Positions 1-8,401 of a DNA stretch of 49,028 nucleotides are shown here, piece after piece. The stretch comes from JAXDJJ01 sp034665745 (lineage in GTDB: Bacteria > Actinomycetota > CADDZG01 > WHSQ01): contig JAXDJJ010000025.1 in NCBI GenBank assembly GCA_034665745.1, forward strand, positions 1 to 49,028, in the 5' to 3' direction. Within the stretch, counting starts at the first letter, position 1. Each line of letters starts with the position of its first letter. The notes under the pieces were generated by a model that worked only from the letters and a program-made list of their open reading frames with translations, was not told where the DNA came from and ran no database searches. Position numbers and translations under genes: made by a program.

Positions 1-29
1 CCCTCCTATCTAGTTGTAACGAACATGAA

Positions 30-47
30 GCCCCTCGCATGAGGGGC
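30..47. other. GC-rich hairpin at window edge
   Basis: A perfect 7-bp stem (GCCCCTC with GAGGGGC) encloses the loop GCAT. It is followed on the plus strand by CCCAAAAA, so it lacks a U-tract on either side in the orientation a terminator needs. It may mark the end of a gene lying left of the window, but no upstream gene is visible to support that. Confidence 0.3.
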
Positions 48-85
48 CCCAAAAAGTGCCTCGTCTAGTGCCGGGTTCGAGGACA

Positions 86-91
86 TATTAT
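86..91 (+). promoter_or_regulatory. Probable -10 box of the bL37 gene
   Basis: TATTAT matches the consensus -10 at five of six positions and lies about 38 nt before the GTG start of the bL37 gene. That would leave a leader of roughly 30 nt containing the GGAGG ribosome binding site at 119-123. I see no convincing -35 box. Confidence 0.45.
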
Positions 92-128
92 CGCCACTTC
101 TCTATTGCACATAAATGTGGAGGTTCAA

Positions 129-212
129 GTGGCTAAGAAGGGCCGGAAACGCCGCAACAGGCGCAAGAACAAGGCGAACCACGGCAAGCGTCCCAACGCC
201 GGCCGGAAGTAG
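129..212 (+). CDS. Small ribosomal protein bL37 (27 aa)
   Basis: A 27-residue, extremely basic peptide that starts at GTG and carries the motif KANHGKRPNA near its end. From memory this matches the tiny large-subunit protein bL37 first seen in mycobacterial ribosome structures (MAK-x-GRK-x-R ... NHGKRPN), a protein of Actinomycetota. It would sit on the 50S subunit bound to rRNA. The start is set by GGAGG at 119-123, five nt upstream. It ends in TAG and is followed at once by a hairpin terminator, so it looks like a single-gene transcription unit. It is too short for most gene finders. The family match rests on motif recall, not on a search. Confidence 0.85.
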   Translation: MAKKGRKRRNRRKNKANHGKRPNAGRK

Positions 213-214
213 AG

Positions 215-234
215 AGGGCCCCTTAGGGGGTCCT
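215..234. terminator. Hairpin terminator between bL37 and RTX gene
   Basis: AGGGCCCC at 215-222 pairs with GGGGTCCT at 227-234 (8 bp, one G-U) around a 4-nt loop and is followed by TTCT. It starts 3 nt after the bL37 stop and lies 16 nt from the stop of the convergent RTX gene, so it can serve both strands. Confidence 0.7.
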
Positions 235-250
235 TTCTACTTCTAGGGGC

Positions 251-1291
251 CTACTCGCACTCCACGGTGGTGGCTCCACTCTTGGAGCAAGAGTCGGTCC
301 CCGGGCCGCCGTCCAGGATGTCGGCGCTGTCGCCCTCCAGGCTGTCGTCACCGTCCTCACCGAACAGCTGGTCGGCCCCCTCGTCGAAGGCGTGGAGGAA
401 GTCGTTGCCCACCCCGCCGAACAGGATGTCGTCACCCGGCCCGGCATCGACCTCGTCGTCGCCGGCGTCTCCATAGATCTCGTCGACGCCCTCATCCCCG
501 GTGATCGTGTCGTTACCATCCCCACCCCGAACGTAGTCATCCCCGCCCGCGGCCTCGATCTGATCGTCACCAGCCCCCGCGTCCACGATGTCGTCACCTC
601 CGTGGGCATAGATCCGGTCATTGCCATCTCCTCCGGTGATCTGATCGTCATCGTTGTTACTTGACGACTGACCGTTGCCATAAAGCCGGTCATCTCCACC
701 GCCGCCATCGACGACATCCAGACCCGGACCTCCAGCGATGACGTCGACCTCGTCACCTCCGATAAGCGTGTCGTCACCTTCCGAACCATCCATGTGATTG
801 CGGCCGGGCCCACCGACCACTTCGTCGGTACCCGCACGACCCGAAACGATGTCGTTACCTTCTCCGCCGTCGAGGCTGTCATCGCCACTATGGCCAACCA
901 CCGTGTCCCTGCCGGTTCCGCCCTCGATGAGATCGTCGTCTCCGTTGCCCACCACGGAGTCATTGCCCCCCTCGCCGAAGATCTCGTCGTTGCCGCCCAT
1001 CCCAAGGACCGAGTCAGGTCCGGGACCGCCCCATATCTGATCCGCCCCCGAGCCTCCACAGATAACGTCGTTCCCACCGCGCCCATAGATCCTGTCCGCG
1101 CCACCACGAGCGTCGATCAGGTCGTCTCCCGGAGTCCCGCGAAGGGTCTCACCATCCTCTGTTCCGTAGATGCGGTTGTGATCGGGGATATCGATGTACC
1201 CGAGACAGGGACTGTCGGCACGGGCTGAAACCACGGGGAGAAAGAGCAGGATCATCAGAAGGCTGGCTGCCGCCGCGAGAAATCGCTTCAT
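251..1291 (-). CDS. Secreted RTX-type calcium-binding repeat protein
   Basis: 346 aa. Residues 1-25 are a signal peptide ending at SARA. The rest is almost entirely GGxGxDxxx nonapeptide repeats, such as GGSGADQIWGGPGPD and GGDGNDRIYAHGGDD, the calcium-binding parallel beta-roll of hemolysin-type proteins. There is no catalytic domain, so an extracellular structural or adhesive role is an inference. Four Cys stand out: PC just after the signal peptide, ICGG in an early repeat, and two at the C-terminus (DSC and ECE). The same pattern occurs in the second RTX protein at 16042-17283. An AGGA at about 9 nt supports the ATG. No type I secretion genes are nearby, and export is probably by Sec. Confidence 0.85.
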   Translation of the reverse strand: MKRFLAAAASLLMILLFLPVVSARADSPCLGYIDIPDHNRIYGTEDGETLRGTPGDDLIDARGGADRIYGRGGNDVICGGSGADQIWGGPGPDSVLGMGGNDEIFGEGGNDSVVGNGDDDLIEGGTGRDTVVGHSGDDSLDGGEGNDIVSGRAGTDEVVGGPGRNHMDGSEGDDTLIGGDEVDVIAGGPGLDVVDGGGGDDRLYGNGQSSSNNDDDQITGGDGNDRIYAHGGDDIVDAGAGDDQIEAAGGDDYVRGGDGNDTITGDEGVDEIYGDAGDDEVDAGPGDDILFGGVGNDFLHAFDEGADQLFGEDGDDSLEGDSADILDGGPGTDSCSKSGATTVECE

Positions 1292-1401
1292 CGGCTTTTC
1301 CTACCCCCAAATGATGTCTTGCAACGCCCTTCGAGAGGAGGTCAAGCGAGCGCGACGTCGAACCTTTCCGCCCAGGCAAAGAGAACTTGAGAGGAAGCGA
1401 G

Positions 1402-2091
1402 ATGCGCAAGATCCTTGTGGCAGCCCTGACGGTCGGCCTCGTGGCCGGTTCGCTGGGTGCCCCCGCGGGCGCCAAGGCTCGGCCGCGGCCCGTGACTCTT
1501 TATCTCCACGGCCCATTCGTTGCCGGCGAGGTCGATTACGTCGAGACGACCGCTAACTCCCTCCAGGGGGTCCCGGACGGGTTCCAGGTCATGGACACGG
1601 TTGAGCCGACCGAGACGGTGCCCGATTCGATGGGACTCACGAACCTGATCGCAAGCCCGAACCGTTACTGCGACGGCAACGCCCTATTTCCAACGTGGGA
1701 GGGCAAGGTCACGGGCAAGATCACCGGCGACATCACCGTCTACCTCAACACGGCGTCGGAATACGTCTCGATGGTCTACGTCGACGTCTTCGCAGACACG
1801 ACGGGAGGTTGTGACAGCGCCACTACGGGAGCCTCGGACTACATCGAACCGGTAGCCAGCGGGGGCACATCGATCCCACCAGGCATGAACAAGATCGTGT
1901 TGAAGAACGTCGATTTCTCGGTCATGTACAACCTCGTCATCATGGTGACCCCCGCATCGATGGCACTCGTAGGCGAAAGACACGACTTCCTGTCGCACGG
2001 CCGCGTCCTCTACGACGCGGTGGACTACGCATCGCGCGTGGAGTTCAGATGCGCGCCGGTGAGTGGGAAGAGCTGCGTACCTAGCTCTTAG
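1402..2091 (+). CDS. Secreted protein of unknown function
   Basis: 229 aa. I do not recognise the family. A signal peptide (MRKILVAALTVGLVAG ... GAKA) precedes a soluble region rich in beta-branched residues. The mature part holds four Cys (YCDGN, GGCDS, FRCAP, KSCVP), which suggests disulfides and an exported beta-sandwich fold. I chose ATG 1402, not the in-frame TTG at 1387, because GAGGAAG lies just upstream of the ATG and the signal peptide then starts properly. The gene is divergent from the RTX gene (110 nt apart) and converges on ispG, with the two stop codons interleaved in TTAG at 2088-2091. Confidence 0.7.
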   Translation: MRKILVAALTVGLVAGSLGAPAGAKARPRPVTLYLHGPFVAGEVDYVETTANSLQGVPDGFQVMDTVEPTETVPDSMGLTNLIASPNRYCDGNALFPTWEGKVTGKITGDITVYLNTASEYVSMVYVDVFADTTGGCDSATTGASDYIEPVASGGTSIPPGMNKIVLKNVDFSVMYNLVIMVTPASMALVGERHDFLSHGRVLYDAVDYASRVEFRCAPVSGKSCVPSS

Positions 2092-3245
2092 TCGCGGAAC
2101 CCCGGCTGTAGTAGCGCGTTGCGGCGACCTGCGCCTTTGACCACCGTCGGGCCCCCTTCGCCCACTTCCCCACTCGCTCGGATCTCGGCCGCTACCCGCT
2201 CGGCCTCTTCGAGGAGAGCTTCGACGAGCTTGTCGTGAGGCACCCATCCGATCTGCTTGCCCTTCGAGAACAGCAGCCCGCGACCGGGACCGGCTGCGAT
2301 GCCGATGTCGGCGTCGCGTGCCTCACCGGGGCCGTTCACCTCGCATCCCATGACCGCGATCTGCATCGGGGGCAGGTCCATCTTCTCGATCGCCGCCTCA
2401 ACCTCGTTCGCAAGGGCGAACACATCGAGCTCGGCACGCCCACACGACGGACACGCAACGAGGTCGAACCCGTCTTCCTTGAGACCGAGTGATTTGAGGA
2501 TCTGCTTGCCGGCCTGTACCTCTTGGACCGGGTCGGCGGTGAGAGAGACGCGGATCGTGTCACCGATGCCTTCGGCCAGCAGGGTTCCGATGCCGATCGC
2601 CGACTTGATGATGCCCTGCTTAGGTGTTCCCGCTTCGGTGACGCCGAGGTGGAGGGGGGCATCCGTTTTCGTCGCGAGTAGGCGATAGGCCTCGATCATC
2701 TCCGTGACGTTCTGATGCTTCACCGAGATCTTGTAGTCGGTGAACCCGTGCTCTTCCAACAGTGAGATCTCGTACAGAGCGCTCTCGACCAGTGCCTCAG
2801 CGGTTGGGCGCCCGTACTTCTCGATGAGCTTCTTGTCGAGAGACCCAGCGTTCACACCGATCCGGATCGGGACGCCGCGCGCCTTCGCTTCGTTCGCGAC
2901 CTGCTTGATGTGATCCGGGTTGCGCATGTTTCCCGGGTTCAAGCGCAAGCCCTGGACCCCGGCCTCTAGTGCAAGCATCGCCAGACGCACCGAGAAGTGG
3001 ATGTCGGCGATAACGGGCACCCCGGCGTTCTTGACGATCTCGGGCAGGGCAAGTGCATCGCCTTCGTGAGGCACCGCGACCCGCACGATGTCGGCGCCTT
3101 GGGTCGCGAGCTCGTGGATCTGTATCAGCGTGGCTTCCACGTCGTCGGTTTTCGTGACCGTCATGGACTGCACCGAGATCGGTGCATCTCCACCGATCGC
3201 GACGGTGCCAACGTGCACCTGACGGGACTTGCGACGCTCGATCAC
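2088..3245 (-). CDS. ispG: 4-hydroxy-3-methylbut-2-enyl diphosphate synthase
   Basis: 385 aa, the usual length of bacterial IspG/GcpE. It converts MEcPP to HMBPP in the MEP isoprenoid pathway and needs a 4Fe-4S cluster. Cluster ligands are visible as CPSC near residue 263 and MGCEVNGPGEARDAD further on. The N-terminal TIM barrel shows SVQSMT, RVAVPHE and RLNPGN. The start is a GTG that overlaps the rseP stop by one base (TAGTG), which implies translational coupling. dxr of the same pathway lies two genes upstream. It ends in TAA, overlapping the stop of the convergent gene. Confidence 0.96.
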   Translation of the reverse strand: MIERRKSRQVHVGTVAIGGDAPISVQSMTVTKTDDVEATLIQIHELATQGADIVRVAVPHEGDALALPEIVKNAGVPVIADIHFSVRLAMLALEAGVQGLRLNPGNMRNPDHIKQVANEAKARGVPIRIGVNAGSLDKKLIEKYGRPTAEALVESALYEISLLEEHGFTDYKISVKHQNVTEMIEAYRLLATKTDAPLHLGVTEAGTPKQGIIKSAIGIGTLLAEGIGDTIRVSLTADPVQEVQAGKQILKSLGLKEDGFDLVACPSCGRAELDVFALANEVEAAIEKMDLPPMQIAVMGCEVNGPGEARDADIGIAAGPGRGLLFSKGKQIGWVPHDKLVEALLEEAERVAAEIRASGEVGEGGPTVVKGAGRRNALLQPGFRD

Positions 3246-4477
3246 TAGAAGGGATTCTCTATCGGTCGGGCGAGGCCGAGGTAGAGCACGGCGACGAACA
3301 ACACCGTGAAGAACGCGATGACGGTGGCCGCCAGGGGCATCAGCTTCCTTACGTCGACCTTCTTCCCCGTCACCTTCTCCCACAGAAGGACCGCCAGATG
3401 CCCCCCGTCGAGCGGGGGAAGAGGAAGGAGGTTCATGAAACCGATGAATACCGTGATCATGGCGATCATCTCGAGAACCTCGGCGTAGAGGCCTCGATCG
3501 ATCGCCTGACTCGAGATCCTCGCCATATCGACCACCCCGATGGGACCCGTTGCCTCGCGCGCACCGTGCTCGCCGAGACTCCGCCACAACTCACCGTTGA
3601 ACACGGGGGTGAAGATGTCCGGAAGGCTCGTCACGGACCGTGCCGTGAAGCTAACGATCGCCCCACCTGCGTAGCTGAATCCCTCGACGAACCCTGTGCG
3701 CTGGTTGGGGCGGTCCGGACTGATGCCAAGGAATCCTTCAACCTGCTGTTGTCGGCCGGGAGCATCGACATGCTCGCCTGGAAGAGCAACCTGCACGGGG
3801 CCTCGAGGGCCGAGTAGAGCCTCGACGATCGGGATGTCTAGATCGAGCGTTTGGCCGTCGCGGAGGATCGTGAAGTGCCCGACCCGGTTCGCATGGGTCT
3901 CTATGTAGTCGACGATCTCGTTCCATCGGTCGACCGGCTGACCATCCAGCTTCACGATCTGGTCGTCTGGTTGTAGACCCTCGCGGGCCGCGGCCGTTGG
4001 CACACCATCAACGCTTGCCACGACCTCCGCGACACGGTTCGTCGGATCGCCCGGGAACCCGATCCCGAAAGCGATGATCAAAAGGATGATGAATGCGACC
4101 ACCCAGTGCGTCGCGGAACCGGCGACGAGAAGGATCGCCCGTTGCCAGCGCGGTTTATTCGGGTACGAGCGTGGCTCGTCTTCGGGTTCGATCTCTTCGT
4201 ACGGACTCATCCCGACGATCTTCACGAATCCACCTGCTGGGATCGCCTTGACGCCGTACTCGGTCTCGCCCTTCTGCCTCGACCAGATGGTCGGCCCGAA
4301 TCCGAGGAAGTATTGAGTCGCCTTGAATCCGAAGAACTTGGCGGCCGAAAGGTGACCGAGCTCGTGCACCATGATCACCAGGAGCAACGCGTAGATGAAC
4401 AGCGCGACGCCGAGGTTCAAGAACGCGATCGCCGCGAGTGATGCAACGAATACGACGAGGCCCCAGAGGTTCTTCAC
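3245..4477 (-). CDS. rseP: RseP/Rip1-type site-2 membrane metalloprotease
   Basis: 410 aa. An intramembrane zinc protease that cuts anti-sigma factors or other membrane substrates. HELGH at residues 38-42 sits in the first membrane segment. A PDZ domain follows (EGLQPDDQIVKLDGQPVD region), and the second active-site motif NLLPLPPLDGGHL lies in a C-terminal membrane segment. I chose GTG 4477, which overlaps the dxr stop (GTGA) and has GGAG upstream, giving VKNLWGL as N-terminus. Longer frames only add sequence overlapping dxr. The position dxr-rseP-ispG is the standard actinobacterial order. A substrate could be the membrane-anchored partner of the ECF factor at 43.7 kb, but nothing in the sequence proves this. 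Confidence 0.93.
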   Translation of the reverse strand: MKNLWGLVVFVASLAAIAFLNLGVALFIYALLLVIMVHELGHLSAAKFFGFKATQYFLGFGPTIWSRQKGETEYGVKAIPAGGFVKIVGMSPYEEIEPEDEPRSYPNKPRWQRAILLVAGSATHWVVAFIILLIIAFGIGFPGDPTNRVAEVVASVDGVPTAAAREGLQPDDQIVKLDGQPVDRWNEIVDYIETHANRVGHFTILRDGQTLDLDIPIVEALLGPRGPVQVALPGEHVDAPGRQQQVEGFLGISPDRPNQRTGFVEGFSYAGGAIVSFTARSVTSLPDIFTPVFNGELWRSLGEHGAREATGPIGVVDMARISSQAIDRGLYAEVLEMIAMITVFIGFMNLLPLPPLDGGHLAVLLWEKVTGKKVDVRKLMPLAATVIAFFTVLFVAVLYLGLARPIENPF

Positions 4478-5580
4478 GAGCCTGCTCCAACCGGGGTTCT
4501 CTTCTTTATCGCAGTCGCTGCCTCGATGCGCGCCCAACCGTCGGCCTTGAGCACGTGGTCGAGAGAGGCCGCATCCGAATCCTCGTGGTTTGCGAGGACC
4601 TCTTCGATGACCGGGACGATGTCGGTGAATGCAAGCGTGCCGTCGAGGAATCCCGCGACCGCGACCTCGTTCGCTGCATTCATCACCGCCGGATAGGTCC
4701 CACCGCGGCGGCCCTGCGTATAGGCAAGCTCGACCGTCGGGAACCGAGTGCGATCGACACGTTCGAAATGCAGCTCACCGAGGGTGCGGGGGTCGAGGGG
4801 GGCGATACCGGACCCAACGCGGTCGGGAGCGGTCAAGGCAGCTTGGATCGGGATACGCATGTCGGTCGGGCCGGCCGACATCAACAGGGACCCGTCGACG
4901 AGCTCGACCATCCCATGGATGACGCTCTCGGGATGAACGACGACCTCGATCTCCGAGTAGTCGATGTCGAACAAGAAATGCGCCTCGATCACTTCGAGGC
5001 CCTTGTTCATCATCGTCGCGGAATCGATCGTGATCTTGGGGCCCATCGACCAGGTTGGGTGCGCCAGTGCGTCGTCGGGCGTAACCCCTGCGAGGTCGTA
5101 TCGCTCGCGGAAGGGCCCACCGGATGCAGTGAGGTGGATACGAGCGACCGTCGATGGGTCGCGGCCCTCGAGACACTGAGCGATGGCGGCGTGCTCGGAG
5201 TCGACCGGGACGATGGTTGCACCGCTAGCGGCTGCGGCGGCGAGACACAGCTCGCCGCCCGCGACGAGACTCTCCTTGTTGGCCAAGGCCAAGGTAGTGC
5301 CCGCTTCCAAGGCCGCGAGTGACGCACGAAGACCCGCAGCACCGACGATCGCGTTCAGTACGACATCGGCCTCCTCGAGGGCTGCGAACTCGATCGCGCC
5401 GTCCTCGCCGAGGGCGGTACGAACGTTCCCGTGCGCTGAGGCTTGCTCCGCCAACTCTTGTGCGTTCGAGCCCGCGACGAGTCCGGCCACTTCGAAGAGG
5501 TCGGGATGCGCGTCGATGACTTCGAGGGCCTGGCGACCGATCGAGCCGGTCGAGCCGAGGATCACAACTCTGCGTTTCAT
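4474..5580 (-). CDS. dxr: 1-deoxy-D-xylulose 5-phosphate reductoisomerase
   Basis: 368 aa. Catalyses the NADPH-dependent rearrangement and reduction of DXP to MEP, the committed step of the MEP pathway. Seen: the nucleotide-binding GSTGSIGRQ near the N-terminus, NKESLVAGGEL, the metal and substrate site PVDSEHAAIAQCLEG, LTASGGPFR, and HPTWSMGPKITIDSATMMNK. The ATG follows the cdsA stop by 2 nt with no strong ribosome binding site, so coupling to cdsA translation is likely. The 3' end overlaps the rseP start. Confidence 0.96.
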   Translation of the reverse strand: MKRRVVILGSTGSIGRQALEVIDAHPDLFEVAGLVAGSNAQELAEQASAHGNVRTALGEDGAIEFAALEEADVVLNAIVGAAGLRASLAALEAGTTLALANKESLVAGGELCLAAAAASGATIVPVDSEHAAIAQCLEGRDPSTVARIHLTASGGPFRERYDLAGVTPDDALAHPTWSMGPKITIDSATMMNKGLEVIEAHFLFDIDYSEIEVVVHPESVIHGMVELVDGSLLMSAGPTDMRIPIQAALTAPDRVGSGIAPLDPRTLGELHFERVDRTRFPTVELAYTQGRRGGTYPAVMNAANEVAVAGFLDGTLAFTDIVPVIEEVLANHEDSDAASLDHVLKADGWARIEAATAIKKRTPVGAGS

Positions 5581-5582
5581 CT

Positions 5583-6443
5583 CTAGAACACGATAAAGCG
5601 CAGGAAGAGATACACGACAGGACAGCAGAAGATGATCGCGTCGAGCCTGTCGAGGAACCCACCGTGACCGGGCAGCAGCCGTCCAGAGTCCTTGATCCCA
5701 AGCTCCCTCTTCACCAGCGATTCGACGAGGTCGCCTGCGGGCGCGAGCAATGCAACTATCGCCCCTATGCCGAGGCCGGCTGCGAGTGAGAGATCGAACA
5801 ACAACCCCGCGAACAATGCGCCCCCCGCGAGGGAGCCGAAGATGCCCGCAAGGAATCCCTCCCACGACTTCCCCGGTGAGATCGATGGTGCCATCTTGTG
5901 TTTTCCGAATCGCGTTCCGATGAAATAGGCCGCGATGTCACCGAGGGCGATCGAGAGGAACGTCGCGATCAACAGGAACGTGCCGTCTTGCGGTTCGATC
6001 ATCAAGATCGAGACTGCGCCGGCTCCCCCACCGCCAACCCAGATGACGCCGAACACGGTCCACGCCGCGTCGCTGGCGGGCGTCTGACCCCGAGCGGGTC
6101 GCAGCGCGAGGAGAACCGACCCGAACAAGGTCACCGCGATCACCACCGCGAGCAGATCGGGGCGGTGTGGGTCGTGCAGATAGGCAACGCCCATCATGGC
6201 GAAGCCGCACAGGACCCCGAACGGGATGCTCGGTTTGTGACCCTTCTGCGTCAAGGCATCTAGGAGCTCGAACAGCGCGAGCAGCACCACCGTTACGGCA
6301 AGGAAGAAGAACGCTGTGCGACCGAGCAGATAGCAGACGACGACGATGGCGAGCAACGCCAGCGCGGTGATGACTGCCTGAGCGAGAGAACGCCCGCCGG
6401 GAGGCGCCGGCTCCGGAGCGATCGTCGGTGCGGGTTCGGCCAC
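5583..6443 (-). CDS. cdsA: Phosphatidate cytidylyltransferase
   Basis: 286 aa. An integral membrane enzyme making CDP-diacylglycerol from phosphatidate and CTP for phospholipid synthesis. The signature is clear near the C-terminus: KRELGIKDSGRLLPGHGG followed by FLDRLDA. DIAAYFIGTRFGKHKMAP and SPGKSWEG precede it. About seven hydrophobic segments follow a Pro-rich soluble N-terminus. Start is GTG with GAGGGG about 9 nt upstream, 13 nt after the frr stop. Confidence 0.95.
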   Translation of the reverse strand: MAEPAPTIAPEPAPPGGRSLAQAVITALALLAIVVVCYLLGRTAFFFLAVTVVLLALFELLDALTQKGHKPSIPFGVLCGFAMMGVAYLHDPHRPDLLAVVIAVTLFGSVLLALRPARGQTPASDAAWTVFGVIWVGGGGAGAVSILMIEPQDGTFLLIATFLSIALGDIAAYFIGTRFGKHKMAPSISPGKSWEGFLAGIFGSLAGGALFAGLLFDLSLAAGLGIGAIVALLAPAGDLVESLVKRELGIKDSGRLLPGHGGFLDRLDAIIFCCPVVYLFLRFIVF

Positions 6444-6456
6444 TAGGTCCGTCCCC

Positions 6457-7023
6457 TCAAACCTCTGAGAGCTCAGCTTCCTTGTGCTTCAGGTGATCGT
6501 CGACCTCGGCGATGTGGCGGTCGGTGACCTTCTGTAGCTGAGCTTCGGCCCCGCGCTCCTCGTCCTCGGATATCTCGTGTTCCTTCTTGAGCTTCTCGAG
6601 CTCTTGCTTGGCGTGCCTGCGGAGGTTCCGGATCGCGATGCGCCCTTCCTCTGCACGAACGTGCGCAACCTTGACCAGCTCTTTGCGACGGTCTTCGGTT
6701 AGTTGCGGGAATGCGAGGCGGACGACGTTGCCGTCGTTCGCCGGGTTCACGCCGAGGTCGGAGGCAAGGATGGCCTTCTCGATCGCGCTGATCGAGTTCG
6801 GGTCATACGGAGAGATCACCAACAGGCGAGGTTCCGGGACGGAGAGGTTCGCAACCTGGTTCAGGGGGGTCTGCGTCCCGTAGTAGTCGACGGTGATCCT
6901 GTTCAGGAGGTTCGGTGTGGCCCGACCGGACCGGATCGAGGCCAGCTCTTCCTGGTTGACCGAAACCGCTTTCTTCATCTTCTCTTCAATGTCTCTGAGG
7001 ATCGCGTCCTTGCTCTCCGCCAC
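6457..7023 (-). CDS. frr: Ribosome recycling factor
   Basis: 188 aa, typical RRF length. Splits post-termination ribosomes together with EF-G. The N-terminal helix carries ELASIRSGRATPNLL and the family segments VDYYGTQTPLNQVA and RDLRR-like RNLRRHAKQELEKLKK are present. Start is GTG, with a G-rich Shine-Dalgarno (GGGGG) overlapping a GGGGCCCC palindrome between pyrH and frr. It lies directly downstream of pyrH, the universal order. Confidence 0.97.
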   Translation of the reverse strand: MAESKDAILRDIEEKMKKAVSVNQEELASIRSGRATPNLLNRITVDYYGTQTPLNQVANLSVPEPRLLVISPYDPNSISAIEKAILASDLGVNPANDGNVVRLAFPQLTEDRRKELVKVAHVRAEEGRIAIRNLRRHAKQELEKLKKEHEISEDEERGAEAQLQKVTDRHIAEVDDHLKHKEAELSEV

Positions 7024-7034
7024 CTTGGGGCCCC

Positions 7035-7778
7035 CTAAACCGTCGCGTTGGAATGAACGAGCGTTCCCACTTCTTCGCCGGCCAAGATCCGCGTGATGTT
7101 TCCGGCCTTGAGACTGAACACCACGATCGGCAGTTGGTTATCCATGCACAGAGATATCGCCGTCGAGTCCATGACCTTGAGACCACGACTTAGCACCTCG
7201 AGGTAAGGAACGGATGTGAACCGCTTCGCGTCCGGGTTGATCTCTGGGTCCGAGTCGTAGACCCCGTCGACGCGCGTTCCCTTGAGGATCGCCTCGGCGT
7301 TGATCTCGAGCGCACGTAATGCAGCCGTCGTGTCGGTGGAGAAGTACGGGTTACCGGTACCGCCCGCGAAGATCACGACGCGGCCCTTCTCGAGGTGGCG
7401 GATAGCGCGGCGGCGGATGTAGGGCTCGGCGAGCTCCTGCATCCAGATCGCCGTCTGCACCCTCGTCTGCACGCCCTCTTTCTCGAGTGCATCCTGCAGA
7501 GCGAGAGCATTGATGACGGTCGACAACATGCCCATGTAGTCCGCGGTCGTTCGATCGGTCCCCTGGGCCGAGGCCGACAGCCCCCTGATGATGTTTCCAC
7601 CACCGATGACGATCGCGAGCTCGGTGCCCATGTTCTTGGCATCGGCGATCTGTCGCGCCATAGACGCGACGATGCGCGGGTCGATGCCGAAGCCATGCTG
7701 CGGATCCGCGAACGATTCCCCGGAAACCTTCAGCAGTACGCGCTTGTACTTCGCTGGGCCCGCGAAGTCATCCGGCAT
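7035..7778 (-). CDS. pyrH: UMP kinase
   Basis: 247 aa. Phosphorylates UMP to UDP with ATP, and belongs to the amino-acid kinase fold. Seen: KVSGESF near the N-terminus, the glycine loop VIGGGNIIRG, DYMGMLSTVINALALQDAL, and FAGGTGNPYFSTDTTA. The ATG overlaps the tsf stop by one base (TGATG), indicating coupling. A 20-residue C-terminal tail ends in HSNATV. Confidence 0.97.
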   Translation of the reverse strand: MPDDFAGPAKYKRVLLKVSGESFADPQHGFGIDPRIVASMARQIADAKNMGTELAIVIGGGNIIRGLSASAQGTDRTTADYMGMLSTVINALALQDALEKEGVQTRVQTAIWMQELAEPYIRRRAIRHLEKGRVVIFAGGTGNPYFSTDTTAALRALEINAEAILKGTRVDGVYDSDPEINPDAKRFTSVPYLEVLSRGLKVMDSTAISLCMDNQLPIVVFSLKAGNITRILAGEEVGTLVHSNATV

Positions 7779-8398
7779 CAGGCTTCGGTCTCTCCGACCC
7801 GGATTCGGGAGAAGCGACCGATCGAAACGTTCTCACCCATCGAGGAGCGTGCCTCGTCGATCAGCTGAGAGATCGTCTTGTCCTTGTCCTGGATCCACTC
7901 TTGGTCGAGGAGCACATTGTCCTTGTAGAACGATTCGAGCTTGCCCGTCACGATCTTCTCGATCACGTTGTCAGGCTTTCCGGAGTCCTTCGCCTGCTTG
8001 GCGTAGATAGCCGACTCCTCGTCGAGGACGTTCTGAGGGACCTGGTCCCGCGTCGTCCACGACGGGTCCGCGAAGCTGATGTGCATCGCGATGTCTTTCG
8101 CCAGACGCTCGAAAGCTTCCGTCTTGGCGACGAAGTCGGTCTCGCAATTGAGCTCCAAGAGGACGCCGAGCTTCGCCGGGTAGTCCGGAGTCGGGCGGTG
8201 CATGTACGCGTACACGATGCCCTCACTGGCGGAACGCCCGGTGCGCTTAGCAGCGTCGGCGAGTCCCTTCTCACGAAGGATGCGCTTGGCGGCCTCGAGG
8301 TCGCCCCCGGCCTCCGTCAGAGCCTTCTTGCACTCCATCATTCCGGCGCCGGTTGCGTCCCGTAACGCCTTTACGTCTTTAGCGCTGATATCTGCCAT
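7778..8398 (-). CDS. tsf: Translation elongation factor Ts (short form)
   Basis: 206 aa. Guanine-nucleotide exchange factor for EF-Tu. The N-terminal UBA-like domain (LRDATGAGMMECKKAL) and the exchange motif ETDFVAKTEAF are clear. At 206 residues it is much shorter than the roughly 275-residue EF-Ts of Streptomyces and Mycobacterium, and appears to have a single core subdomain as in Thermus or cyanobacteria. It starts 3 nt after rpsB, with GGAGG upstream of the ATG. Confidence 0.95.
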   Translation of the reverse strand: MADISAKDVKALRDATGAGMMECKKALTEAGGDLEAAKRILREKGLADAAKRTGRSASEGIVYAYMHRPTPDYPAKLGVLLELNCETDFVAKTEAFERLAKDIAMHISFADPSWTTRDQVPQNVLDEESAIYAKQAKDSGKPDNVIEKIVTGKLESFYKDNVLLDQEWIQDKDKTISQLIDEARSSMGENVSIGRFSRIRVGETEA

Positions 8399-8401
8399 CG
8401 G

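Noticed and set aside
223..1228. Several long frames of 69-294 codons overlapping the first RTX gene on both strands
   Set aside because: They arise from the periodic GGxGxDxxx coding repeats read in other frames. They lack ribosome binding sites and have repetitive Arg, Ser, Thr or Val composition.
2997..3817. Plus-strand frames opposite ispG and rseP (83 and 211 codons)
   Set aside because: Antisense shadows with His/Asp/Arg-rich composition. The minus-strand frames encode unmistakable enzymes.
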